Below, piece after piece: positions 17,426-25,656 of a stretch of 64,000 bases of DNA (position 1 is the first letter of the stretch; each line of letters begins with the position of its first letter). The stretch is from Prolixibacteraceae bacterium JC049 (GTDB lineage: Bacteria; Bacteroidota; Bacteroidia; Bacteroidales; Prolixibacteraceae). The position numbers were made by a program, and so were the translations under genes. The stretch covers positions 248,001 to 312,000 of the forward strand of contig SACZ01000002.1 in the NCBI GenBank assembly GCA_023369685.1, in the 5' to 3' direction. The notes beneath the pieces were generated by a model. That model searched no databases and was not told the origin of the DNA. It was given only the letters and a program-made list of their open reading frames with translations.

Positions 17426-19386
17426 GGAAGTTTCAAAAAATATTAGTTGCCAATCGTGGCGAGATAGCCGTACGCATCATCAAAACCATTCAAAATATGG
17501 GAATGGAAGCTATTGCCATATATGCTTCCAATGACGCTGAAAGCTTACATGTACAACAAGCCGATTTTGCCATTGACTTAGGAAATGTATCCTTACACGA
17601 CACCTATCTGAATGCCGATACAATAGTTGCAATTGCAAAAAAGAATCAGTGCGATGCAATTCATCCCGGATATGGATTTCTTTCAGAAAATGAAGAATTT
17701 GCCCAGAAATGCACCGACAATGGAATAGCATTTATCGGGCCATCGCCCTATTCCATTGCCTTGATGGGAAATAAAACCGAAGCGCGTAAACACGTTCAAC
17801 AACTTAAAGTACCTACACTAACAGGTTACAGTGGTAATAAAGAAATCCTAAAGACAAAAGCTAAACAATTAAACTATCCCATTCTTCTTAAAGCAGCTGC
17901 CGGTGGCGGAGGAAAAGGAATGCACATCATCTATTCCGAAGAAGAATTACCAGAGAAGCTAAACCAAGCAGCACGAGAAGCCAAAGCATGGTTTAACAAC
18001 GACGAGCTTTATATTGAAAGCTACATCTCCAATGCCAGACATATAGAAGTGCAAGTTTTAGGTGACCATTTTGGAAACATCGTTCACCTGTTCGAACGAG
18101 AGTGTTCACTACAGCGCCGTTACCAAAAAGTGATTGAAGAAGCTCCTTCTCCATCTATCACAAACGAATTAAGAGAACAATTAACCACTGCAGCTGTAAA
18201 AATCGCTCAATCGGTTAATTACTCCAGTGCTGGCACCATCGAGTTTCTAGTCACCGATGATAATCGCTTCTATTTTCTGGAGATGAATACCCGAATTCAG
18301 GTGGAACACCCGGTAACGGAAGCCATCACCGGTATTGATTTGGTAGAACAGCAAATCAAAATTGCTCAGGGACAGCAATTGGCATTCTCGCAAGAAAACA
18401 TTCACATAAATGGTCATGCCATTGAAGCTCGTTTATATGCCGAAGATCCGGTTGCCAATTATCGACCAACTGCCGGAACCATAACCAAGGTAAATTGGCC
18501 TAGTCATATTCGTGTCGATCGGTTTTTCGATTCACCCATTGAAATATCGCCCGACTATGATCCTATGTTGGCCAAATTAACTGCTCATGTCGAAAATAGA
18601 ATAGATGCCACAAAAACATTAGCTCAAGCGTTAAAACAAACTGAGCTACACGGTTTTCAACATAATCAACAATTGTTAATAACTCTTCTGGGATCCAAGT
18701 CATTTTGCAATAATGACATTAGCACTCAATATCTTGAAGAAAATCACACAACCATTTCAAACTCTCTTTTAGCACAAAGAAAAGAGGCAGTCGCAACAGC
18801 CATCGCAGGTTTTATAGCCTGGCATTTTCTTCCTAAAAAAGAGGAAAAAGACTTATGGAAGAAATTAGGTGCATGGCGAACAAACAACGAAACGATTATC
18901 CAAGACGATGCTCAAAACAGCTATAAAATTGGATGGAAATACAAGCAAGGCAAAGCAAAAATCGAAGGGGATATCTGTTTCGAATCAGATAATTATCAAG
19001 TTTCTGACAACAGAGTTACATTCTTAAAAGACTCAAAAACAACAACACTATACATAACGGAGAATACAGCCTCAACAATTGTACAAGTTGATGGAATTTC
19101 CTTTCAACTGAAAAGCAATAAAATTCTAGACCATATCACCATATCAAGAAGAGATGAAAGCGAAAATGAAAGCAAAAAACAGCTTCACTCCCCTTTGTTT
19201 GGAACAATCTTGAAGGTATTGGCTAGCGAGGGGCAACCATTGAAAAAAGGAGATACTGTAGCAATTATTGAATCCATGAAAATGGAAAACAATATCGAAA
19301 TGCCTGCTACAGGAACCATTAAAAAGTTATCGGTTAAAGCGGGTGAGAAAATTGCCGCCAATGACTTGATTCTTGAAATCGCATAA
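17422..19386 (+). CDS. Methylcrotonyl-CoA carboxylase alpha subunit (biotin carboxylase plus biotin carrier)
   Basis: This 654-residue protein begins with a biotin carboxylase: KILVANRGEIAVRII, IHPGYGFLSENEEFA, the glycine-rich ATP loop LLKAAAGGGGKGMHI, and EMNTRIQVEHPVTEAITG. A less conserved linker domain follows (about 450-580). The C-terminal biotinyl domain has the acceptor Lys620 in ESMKMEN. It carboxylates biotin with ATP and bicarbonate and pairs with the beta subunit at 15050. The linker is short and divergent compared with propionyl-CoA carboxylase, as expected for the methylcrotonyl type. The gene starts inside the hydratase stop (ATGA overlap) and ends 10 nt before the acyl-CoA dehydrogenase. 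Confidence 0.9.
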   Translation: MRKFQKILVANRGEIAVRIIKTIQNMGMEAIAIYASNDAESLHVQQADFAIDLGNVSLHDTYLNADTIVAIAKKNQCDAIHPGYGFLSENEEFAQKCTDNGIAFIGPSPYSIALMGNKTEARKHVQQLKVPTLTGYSGNKEILKTKAKQLNYPILLKAAAGGGGKGMHIIYSEEELPEKLNQAAREAKAWFNNDELYIESYISNARHIEVQVLGDHFGNIVHLFERECSLQRRYQKVIEEAPSPSITNELREQLTTAAVKIAQSVNYSSAGTIEFLVTDDNRFYFLEMNTRIQVEHPVTEAITGIDLVEQQIKIAQGQQLAFSQENIHINGHAIEARLYAEDPVANYRPTAGTITKVNWPSHIRVDRFFDSPIEISPDYDPMLAKLTAHVENRIDATKTLAQALKQTELHGFQHNQQLLITLLGSKSFCNNDISTQYLEENHTTISNSLLAQRKEAVATAIAGFIAWHFLPKKEEKDLWKKLGAWRTNNETIIQDDAQNSYKIGWKYKQGKAKIEGDICFESDNYQVSDNRVTFLKDSKTTTLYITENTASTIVQVDGISFQLKSNKILDHITISRRDESENESKKQLHSPLFGTILKVLASEGQPLKKGDTVAIIESMKMENNIEMPATGTIKKLSVKAGEKIAANDLILEIA

Positions 19387-19396
19387 AACGAAGAAA

Positions 19397-20545
19397 ATGA
19401 ACATACTAATCAATGAACAAAATGAAGCAATTCGCCAAAAAGTACGCGAATTTGCAGAAAACAAAATCAAACCGGTGATTCTGGAATATGATGAAAAGGA
19501 AGAGTTCCCCGTCGAATTAATCAAGGAGATGGGGAAGCTGGACATCTTCGGAATGCATGTTCCTAAAGAGTATGGAGGGCAAGGCACCGATTATCTTTCT
19601 TACATTATTGCAGTAGAAGAATTGGCCAGAGTAGATGGCTCTATTGCTGCAACACTGGCTGCCCACAACTCCCTCGGTGCTGGTCCTATTTTAGAGTTCG
19701 GCACAGAGGCACAAAAGCAAAAATATCTACCGCAGTTTTGCACAGGAGAAGCTCTTTGGGCACTCGGACTAACAGAAAAAAATGCAGGATCGGATGCTTA
19801 TGGCGTGGAAACAACGGCTCAACTAAAAGCTGGCAAGTGGATTGTCAATGGCTCCAAACTATATATCACCAACGGAAGTTCTGAAATAGCGAAAGGCATT
19901 ACTGCAGCTGCAATCACAGGAACACGTTCGGACGGTAAAAAAGAGATATCAGCTATTTTAATCGATAAAGATGCGCCGGGCTACACGCGTGAAACAATGC
20001 GCGGGAAATTAATCTGGCGCGCAGCAGACAATGCCGATATCCGTTTTGAAAACGTAGAGGTTCCTGAAGAAAACCTTTTGGGAGAACGAGGAAAAGGAAT
20101 ATCCATCATGTTAAAAACCATTGATAGTGGCCGACTATCCATTGCTGCCATGGGATTGGGATGTGCTCAGGGCGCTTACGAAATGGCTTTAGAGTACTCT
20201 AAAAAGAGAAAACAGTTCGGAAAAGCCATCAATCAGTTCCAATCTATTTCGTTTAAGCTAGCCGATATGGCGCTGAAAATTGAAAATGCACGAAACACTT
20301 TATACAATGCCTGTTGGCTAAAAGACAATGGTCACAACTTTAGCAAACAAGCAGCAATGGCCAAACTCTATTGCAGCGAAATTGCCCGAGAAGTAACCGA
20401 CGAGGCAATTCAGGTTTTTGGAGCTCCGGGGTTGCTACGCGAAAACCATATCGAACGCTTCTATCGCGACCAACGCCTATTGCAAATAGGAGAAGGAACA
20501 AGCGAAATTCTGCGTATGGTAATCGCTCGAAATATTTTGGATTAA
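19397..20545 (+). CDS. Acyl-CoA dehydrogenase, probable branched-chain type
   Basis: This 382-residue flavoprotein has the acyl-CoA dehydrogenase domains in order. They include ALGLTEKNAGSDAYGVETTA, the FAD-contact segment KWIVNGSKLYITNGS, RKQFGKAINQFQSI and the C-terminal RLLQIGEGTSEILRMVIARNIL. The glutamate of GEGTSE (residue 366) is in the position of the catalytic base of short-chain and 2-methyl-branched enzymes. Classical isovaleryl-CoA dehydrogenase uses a glutamate about 110 residues earlier. Context makes isovaleryl-CoA the expected substrate, so this is a substrate-assignment conflict. The ATG at 19397 is preferred over a TTG at 19373, which lies inside the preceding gene. HMG-CoA reductase starts 10 nt after it. 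Confidence 0.85.
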   Translation: MNILINEQNEAIRQKVREFAENKIKPVILEYDEKEEFPVELIKEMGKLDIFGMHVPKEYGGQGTDYLSYIIAVEELARVDGSIAATLAAHNSLGAGPILEFGTEAQKQKYLPQFCTGEALWALGLTEKNAGSDAYGVETTAQLKAGKWIVNGSKLYITNGSSEIAKGITAAAITGTRSDGKKEISAILIDKDAPGYTRETMRGKLIWRAADNADIRFENVEVPEENLLGERGKGISIMLKTIDSGRLSIAAMGLGCAQGAYEMALEYSKKRKQFGKAINQFQSISFKLADMALKIENARNTLYNACWLKDNGHNFSKQAAMAKLYCSEIAREVTDEAIQVFGAPGLLRENHIERFYRDQRLLQIGEGTSEILRMVIARNILD

Positions 20546-20555
20546 AACAATTTGC

Positions 20556-21863
20556 ATGACCAGTTCACAAAACATAAAAGGTTTTTCGAAGTTGAACAGG
20601 CAGGATAAGATCAATTGGTTGGCTCGAACTTTTCAGTTAGATACTGAAGTGCTCAGCAATTGGCTCGTACAAGATGATTCAATGGCTCTGATTGTTGATC
20701 AGCTAAGCGAAAACACCATTGCCCATTTTCCATTTCCATATGGGGTTGCTCCTGGTTTTAAAATCAACAATAAATGGTATACACTTCCTTTTGTGACCGA
20801 AGAAAGCTCTGTTGTGGCAGCACTTGCCAAAGCAGCTAAAACATGGTCCAATCTCGGAGGTTTTCATGCAGAAACCATTGCGACGGACAAAGAAGGACAA
20901 GTTCATTTCTTCCTTCAGGATGATTATCAATGGCTAAAATTGAATTTCGATTCTCTTAAAGAAAAGCTACTTACAGATGTTCAGCCTTTAAGTGAAAGCA
21001 TGAATAAACGAGGTGGCGGAATTATCGATATTCGACTTTTAGATAAAACAACTCAACTGGAGAACTACTTTCAACTGGCTGTTACTTTCGACACGCGCGA
21101 TGCCATGGGAGCCAATTTTATCAATTCTTGCTTAGAACAGATGGCTTCCACATTGCAGGCGTATTTTCAAACGAACAGTCGTTCTCATTTATTGGAAGTA
21201 AACATGGCCATTTTATCCAACTACACTCCCAACTGCAAAGTTAGAGTCTGGGTAGAATGCTCCATCGACAAGCTGAATGATTTGGTAAAAGGGATGAGCG
21301 GAGAAACATTATGCCGAAAACTTAAAAATGCAGTCGACATTGCGCAAGTAGATGTTTCACGCGCAGTAACTCACAACAAAGGCATTTTCAATGGAATTGA
21401 TGCACTGGCATTGGCTACAGGCAACGACTGGCGGGCAATAGAGGCTGGAGGTCATGCTTATGCTGCTAAAGATGGTAAATACCGAAGTCTTTCGAAAGCA
21501 ACAATTACCAATAACCTATTTCGATTAGAATTGGAAATTCCTCTTGCGCTGGGAACTGTTGGCGGCGTGACTTCTATCCATCCAATGACTAAGTTTTCCA
21601 TGCAACTAATGGGAAATCCAGCAGCTGCTCAACTGATGCAATTAATGGCTGTAGCCGGATTGGCTAGTAACCTTTCGGCTCTAATCGCTTTGGTAGGAAC
21701 AGGAATTCAAAAGGGGCACATGAAAATGCACCTCAACAATATTCTCACAGAACTTAAAGCCACAGATAATCAAAAGCAAGCAGCAAAAGTATATTTCGAA
21801 AACAAAACAATCTCTGTCGCTGGTGTAAAAGCTTTCTTACAAAATTCCAACGCTTATGAATAA
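20556..21863 (+). CDS. mvaA: Hydroxymethylglutaryl-CoA reductase, class II
   Basis: This 435-residue enzyme reduces HMG-CoA to mevalonate with two NAD(P)H. All class II signatures are visible: ENTIAHFPFPYGVAPGF, the catalytic Glu83 in TEESSVVAA, the cofactor motif DAMGAN (182-187), Lys275 in THNKGIFNG, Asp291 in ATGNDWRA and His388 in QKGHMKMH. No membrane segments are present, as expected for class II. Class II enzymes serve either mevalonate synthesis or degradation. Here the gene is followed by three mevalonate-pathway genes and overlaps the next by 8 nt, which argues for biosynthesis. It is preceded by genes that make HMG-CoA from leucine, and no HMG-CoA synthase lies in the window. Confidence 0.94.
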   Translation: MTSSQNIKGFSKLNRQDKINWLARTFQLDTEVLSNWLVQDDSMALIVDQLSENTIAHFPFPYGVAPGFKINNKWYTLPFVTEESSVVAALAKAAKTWSNLGGFHAETIATDKEGQVHFFLQDDYQWLKLNFDSLKEKLLTDVQPLSESMNKRGGGIIDIRLLDKTTQLENYFQLAVTFDTRDAMGANFINSCLEQMASTLQAYFQTNSRSHLLEVNMAILSNYTPNCKVRVWVECSIDKLNDLVKGMSGETLCRKLKNAVDIAQVDVSRAVTHNKGIFNGIDALALATGNDWRAIEAGGHAYAAKDGKYRSLSKATITNNLFRLELEIPLALGTVGGVTSIHPMTKFSMQLMGNPAAAQLMQLMAVAGLASNLSALIALVGTGIQKGHMKMHLNNILTELKATDNQKQAAKVYFENKTISVAGVKAFLQNSNAYE

Positions 21864-22788
21864 CGAACCACTACATACATTCTATTCCAACGGGAAACTG
21901 CTTATTACTGGAGAATATGCCGTATTAAATGGTGCTCGCGCGTTGGCTGTGCCATTACGTTTTGGGCAAGAAATGATCGTTAATCCCAGTAAAACAGATA
22001 AGCTTCTCACTTGGGAAGTAGCTGATAAAAACGGAAGATGGTTCTCCTGCAAAATCCAGCTACCAACTTTCGAGGTAATTCATAGTACCAACCAATCGAT
22101 GGCTACCACATTGACAAGTTGGCTACAAGCTACCCGAAAGCTACAACCTCAGTTTCTAAATAACGACAATGGATATCATGTAAGTTGTACTCTTCAGTTT
22201 GATAAAAACTGGGGATGGGGAAGCAGCAGCACTGCTATTGCGAACTTAGCCAAATGGGCAAAAGTAGATCCATTCCATCTAAACCGGCTGGTATCTAAAG
22301 GATCGGGATACGATATTGCATGCGCCAACCACAATAAGCCCATTATTTTCCAGCTGCAAAGTGGCATACAAACCATAGAAGAAATCGATTTTCAACCTGC
22401 TTTTTCGAAATACATTTATTTGGTTTGGCTGGGGGTAAAAAAAGATACCAATGAGAGCATTACTCATTATCAAAAGCAGGACACCGTGAGCCCGTCATTC
22501 ATTGATGAAATATCGGCACTTACTGATAAGATTGCATTTGCTAAATCGTACGAAGAGTTTGCCACCTGTTTAAATCTGCATAAAACACTTCTGAGCATGA
22601 TTCTGAAAACCCCTTCGGCACAAGAAGAGTGGTTCAATGATTTTTCAGGCATTGTAAAATACCTTGGAGCCTGGGGAGGTGATTTTGTACTTGCCACCTC
22701 AACCAGACCTGAAGAGGAAGTAAGAGCTTACTTCCAACAAAAAAATTTGCCTTTAGTATTTAAGTGGGATGAACTTGTAATTGAATAA
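21856..22788 (+). CDS. GYDIA family GHMP kinase, candidate phosphomevalonate kinase
   Basis: This 310-residue GHMP kinase starts with the GKLLITGEYAVLNGARALA segment (about 13-31). The ATP loop is GWGSSSTAIANLA (about 120-132). GSGYDIACANHNKPI (about 149-163) is the feature that names this Bacteroidota family. The C-terminal glycine motif reads LGAWGGDFVLA, a weak form of the usual GxGGG. It lies inside HMG-CoA reductase by 8 nt and is 2 nt before the decarboxylase gene. The pathway otherwise lacks a phosphomevalonate kinase here, so that role is likely. A mevalonate kinase role is also possible but is better matched by the gene at 23837. Confidence 0.8.
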   Translation: MNNEPLHTFYSNGKLLITGEYAVLNGARALAVPLRFGQEMIVNPSKTDKLLTWEVADKNGRWFSCKIQLPTFEVIHSTNQSMATTLTSWLQATRKLQPQFLNNDNGYHVSCTLQFDKNWGWGSSSTAIANLAKWAKVDPFHLNRLVSKGSGYDIACANHNKPIIFQLQSGIQTIEEIDFQPAFSKYIYLVWLGVKKDTNESITHYQKQDTVSPSFIDEISALTDKIAFAKSYEEFATCLNLHKTLLSMILKTPSAQEEWFNDFSGIVKYLGAWGGDFVLATSTRPEEEVRAYFQQKNLPLVFKWDELVIE

Positions 22789-22790
22789 CT

Positions 22791-23831
22791 ATGACAATGG
22801 AAAAGAAGTATATTGCTCAGTGGAGTTGTCCATCGAATATTGCATTGGTAAAATATTGGGGAAAATTACCGAATCAGATTCCCATGAATCCGTCGCTAAG
22901 TTTAACACTTAAAAATTCGGTTACCACTACCACCGTTTCGGCCCAGAATCTTAATGCTCCATTTGAATTGAATTACCTATTTCATGGAGAACACAATGCA
23001 GCCTTTTCAAAACGCATTCAATCTGTCCTTGAAACTTGGCAAGAGCATTTTCCATTTCTCAAAAATGGGCAATGGCGCATCGAAAGTGAAAATTCTTTTC
23101 CACATTCTGCCGGCATTGCATCTTCGGCTTCAGCAATGGGGGCATTGGCTCTTTCTCTTTGCTCAATCGAGCACGAGATATTAGGAACTCTGAATACGTC
23201 GGAAAGTTTTCAACGAAAAGCATCTTATTTAGCCCGATTAGCATCAGGTAGTGCTGCGCGATCAATTTATCCGGGGATTGTTTCATGGGGAACTTCCGAG
23301 CTAGTTGAGAATAGTTCCGATGAATATGCCACTCCATTATCCATCGATGTCCATCCATCAGTGCTTCACCTGAACGATGCTATTCTGATTGTCGATGATC
23401 AACCCAAAAAGGTTTCATCGAGTGCTGGTCATCAGCTTATGAATAACCACCCATATAGAAATAATAGAATTGAGCAGGCAAACAACAACCACAAAAGCAT
23501 CATCGAATGCCTTACCAGTGGTGACTTTCAGCAGTTCTCAACAATTGTTGAAAACGAAGCGATGAGCATTCACTCGTTAATGATGAGTTCAACTCCATGG
23601 TATTCACTTCTGCATGCCAATACTTTCGAAATTATTAATCGAATACAATATTTTAGAGCGCAAAACAACATTCCCGTTTGTTTTACTTTAGATGCCGGCC
23701 CTAATGTACATGTGATATATCCACCAAATGTAAAACAACAGGTGGAATCGTTTATTCAAACTGAATTGAAACCATTCTTCAAGAAGTATCAACCTGATGA
23801 AATGGGAAATGGTCCGGAACAATTAAAATAG
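22791..23831 (+). CDS. mvaD: Diphosphomevalonate decarboxylase
   Basis: This 346-residue GHMP-fold enzyme decarboxylates mevalonate 5-diphosphate to isopentenyl diphosphate with ATP. The entry segment CPSNIALVKYWGK is diagnostic. It is followed by SLSLTLKNSVTTTTV and the ATP-binding PHSAGIASSASAMGALA. LARLASGSAARSIYPGIVSW and the catalytic aspartate region CFTLDAGPNVHVIYP complete the family pattern. The start could be the first ATG or the one two codons later; both leave the same domain. Its presence, with the aspartate kept, shows that the pathway goes through a decarboxylase at the diphosphate or phosphate level. Family alone does not separate diphosphate from monophosphate substrate. Confidence 0.93.
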   Translation: MTMEKKYIAQWSCPSNIALVKYWGKLPNQIPMNPSLSLTLKNSVTTTTVSAQNLNAPFELNYLFHGEHNAAFSKRIQSVLETWQEHFPFLKNGQWRIESENSFPHSAGIASSASAMGALALSLCSIEHEILGTLNTSESFQRKASYLARLASGSAARSIYPGIVSWGTSELVENSSDEYATPLSIDVHPSVLHLNDAILIVDDQPKKVSSSAGHQLMNNHPYRNNRIEQANNNHKSIIECLTSGDFQQFSTIVENEAMSIHSLMMSSTPWYSLLHANTFEIINRIQYFRAQNNIPVCFTLDAGPNVHVIYPPNVKQQVESFIQTELKPFFKKYQPDEMGNGPEQLK

Positions 23832-23836
23832 AAACA

Positions 23837-24751
23837 ATGCATAGCAAGAACAGAACATACAGTGCAAAATTGCTTCTTTTCGGAGAATATGGTCTACTAT
23901 ACAATTCCATGGGATTGGCAGTGCCCTATCCTCGTTTTTCTGGCCAATTTAGCTATGAGGCTAAGAGTAGCCAACAACAAAAAAGCTCCCAAGAGAGTTT
24001 ATGGAAACTGTTTCAGTACTTGCAGAACAATTCTCAAGCCTTTATCAACACGAAACTTTTCGAGCAGGATTTAAAAAATGGTTTGTGGTTTCAATCTTCT
24101 ATTCCTCAAAAGTATGGTTTGGGAAGTAGTGGAGCATTGGTAGCAGCTATATACGACCAATATGTTCGTTCCGATTTAAAACAGACCGACTACAAGCTTA
24201 TTAAAAGTCAGTTAGCCGATATCGAGAGTTTCTTCCATGGCAAAAGTTCAGGAATAGACCCATTGGTTTCCTATTCGCAGAAACCTTTTTTGGTGAACAA
24301 AGAGATTGTTGAACCTGTTGATATCCATTCTCAGCAACAGGAAAGTCCTATTTCGGTATTTCTTATTGACACAGGTATGCCCGGAAGCACTCAGGTGCAA
24401 ATGGATTACTTCATGCACCGTTGTCAGGACAAAGATTTTCTAACCAAAATCAGAGAACGATTTATACCCGGAGTAAATAGTAGCATCCGTGCCTATTTAA
24501 AAGGAATGGCTTTCGATCTGTTTTTAATGCTCGATGACATGGTGCGTTTTCAGTTGGAATATTTCGAACCAATGATACCATCCACATTTGTAAAGCTGAT
24601 AAAACTAGGACTGGACAGTGGAGAACATTTCATTAAGCTATGCGGATCTGGCGGAGGAGGCTACCTGCTGGGCTTCACTCACGACATTAATCGTACTCGC
24701 GAGGTACTGAGACGCGAAAACATAGAGATAATTCCGCTTGTAGGAAAATAA
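23837..24751 (+). CDS. Mevalonate kinase (GHMP kinase)
   Basis: This 304-residue kinase has AKLLLFGEYGLLYNSMGLAV at the start, the ATP loop KYGLGSSGALVAAIYDQY, the catalytic-base segment HGKSSGIDPLVSY and the C-terminal KLCGSGGGGYLLGF. The GIDPLVS block is the usual mevalonate kinase form, where the aspartate activates the hydroxyl group. It phosphorylates mevalonate at position 5. It starts 5 nt after mvaD and is followed by lipA after 19 nt, so it appears to close the isoprenoid part of the run. Phosphomevalonate kinase is the alternative assignment. Confidence 0.85.
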   Translation: MHSKNRTYSAKLLLFGEYGLLYNSMGLAVPYPRFSGQFSYEAKSSQQQKSSQESLWKLFQYLQNNSQAFINTKLFEQDLKNGLWFQSSIPQKYGLGSSGALVAAIYDQYVRSDLKQTDYKLIKSQLADIESFFHGKSSGIDPLVSYSQKPFLVNKEIVEPVDIHSQQQESPISVFLIDTGMPGSTQVQMDYFMHRCQDKDFLTKIRERFIPGVNSSIRAYLKGMAFDLFLMLDDMVRFQLEYFEPMIPSTFVKLIKLGLDSGEHFIKLCGSGGGGYLLGFTHDINRTREVLRRENIEIIPLVGK

Positions 24752-24770
24752 CAAGACTAAAAACAAGAAG

Positions 24771-25646
24771 ATGAAATTAGATACAACAGAAATAAAGAAA
24801 CCGCAACCTCGGTTGCCTCGCTGGATGAAAGCACAACTCCCCAAGGGCAAACGATATGTTCAGCTTAAAAGCTTGATTGAAAAGCACGACCTGAATACCA
24901 TTTGCACCAGTGGAAATTGCCCAAACCGAGGGGAATGTTGGAATGCTGGAACTGCCAGCTTTATGATCTTAGGAAACAAATGCACCCGTAACTGCCGGTT
25001 CTGTTCGGTTCCCAACTTAATTCCCGATCCTGTTGACTGGGAAGAGCCACAACGTTTGGCCGAAACCATCAAAAGATTGCAATTGAATCATTGTGTAATC
25101 ACTTCTGTTGCTCGTGACGACTTAGAAGATGGAGGAGCTGCATTTTGGGCTGCGACTATTCGAGCCATAAAGAGCGAAAACCCAACGACAACAATAGAAG
25201 TACTAATTCCCGATTTCAATGGCAAATACGAAGATGTAAAAACAGTTATCGATGCTCAACCTGAGGTTATTTCTCACAACATGGAAACAGTTTATCGCCT
25301 TACGCCTGTTATCCGCAATCTGGCTCGTTATAAACGAAGTTTGAATGTTCTGCAGTATGTTGCAGAAGCAGGAATAGTAGCCAAATCGGGTATAATGCTT
25401 GGACTGGGAGAAACTCGCGACGAAGTGCTTAAAACAATGCAAGATTTGAAAGATGCAGGTGTTAAAGTCCTCACTGTTGGTCAATACCTGCAACCCAATT
25501 CTCATCTTCTGAAGGTAAAAGAGTTCATTACTCCAGAAGAGTTTAAGTTTTACGAAGAAGAAGGATTGAAAATGGGCTTTAAGTATGTAGAAAGTAGTCC
25601 ACTGGTACGCTCTTCGTACCATGCCGAACGTCATGTAAATGCCTAA
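24771..25646 (+). CDS. lipA: Lipoyl synthase (radical SAM)
   Basis: This 291-residue enzyme inserts two sulfurs into protein-bound octanoate to make lipoyl groups for 2-oxoacid dehydrogenases. Auxiliary cluster cysteines are Cys45, Cys50 and Cys56 (CTSGNCPNRGEC). Radical-SAM cysteines are Cys71, Cys75 and Cys78 (CTRNCRFC). The C-terminal RSSYHAE supplies the conserved RSSY serine ligand. LipB is not nearby. Lipoylation is needed for branched-chain 2-oxoacid dehydrogenase, the step before isovaleryl-CoA, so its place at the end of the leucine-type run may be functional. The FNR-like gene follows at once. Confidence 0.96.
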   Translation: MKLDTTEIKKPQPRLPRWMKAQLPKGKRYVQLKSLIEKHDLNTICTSGNCPNRGECWNAGTASFMILGNKCTRNCRFCSVPNLIPDPVDWEEPQRLAETIKRLQLNHCVITSVARDDLEDGGAAFWAATIRAIKSENPTTTIEVLIPDFNGKYEDVKTVIDAQPEVISHNMETVYRLTPVIRNLARYKRSLNVLQYVAEAGIVAKSGIMLGLGETRDEVLKTMQDLKDAGVKVLTVGQYLQPNSHLLKVKEFITPEEFKFYEEEGLKMGFKYVESSPLVRSSYHAERHVNA

Positions 25647-25656
25647 ACCCAAAATC

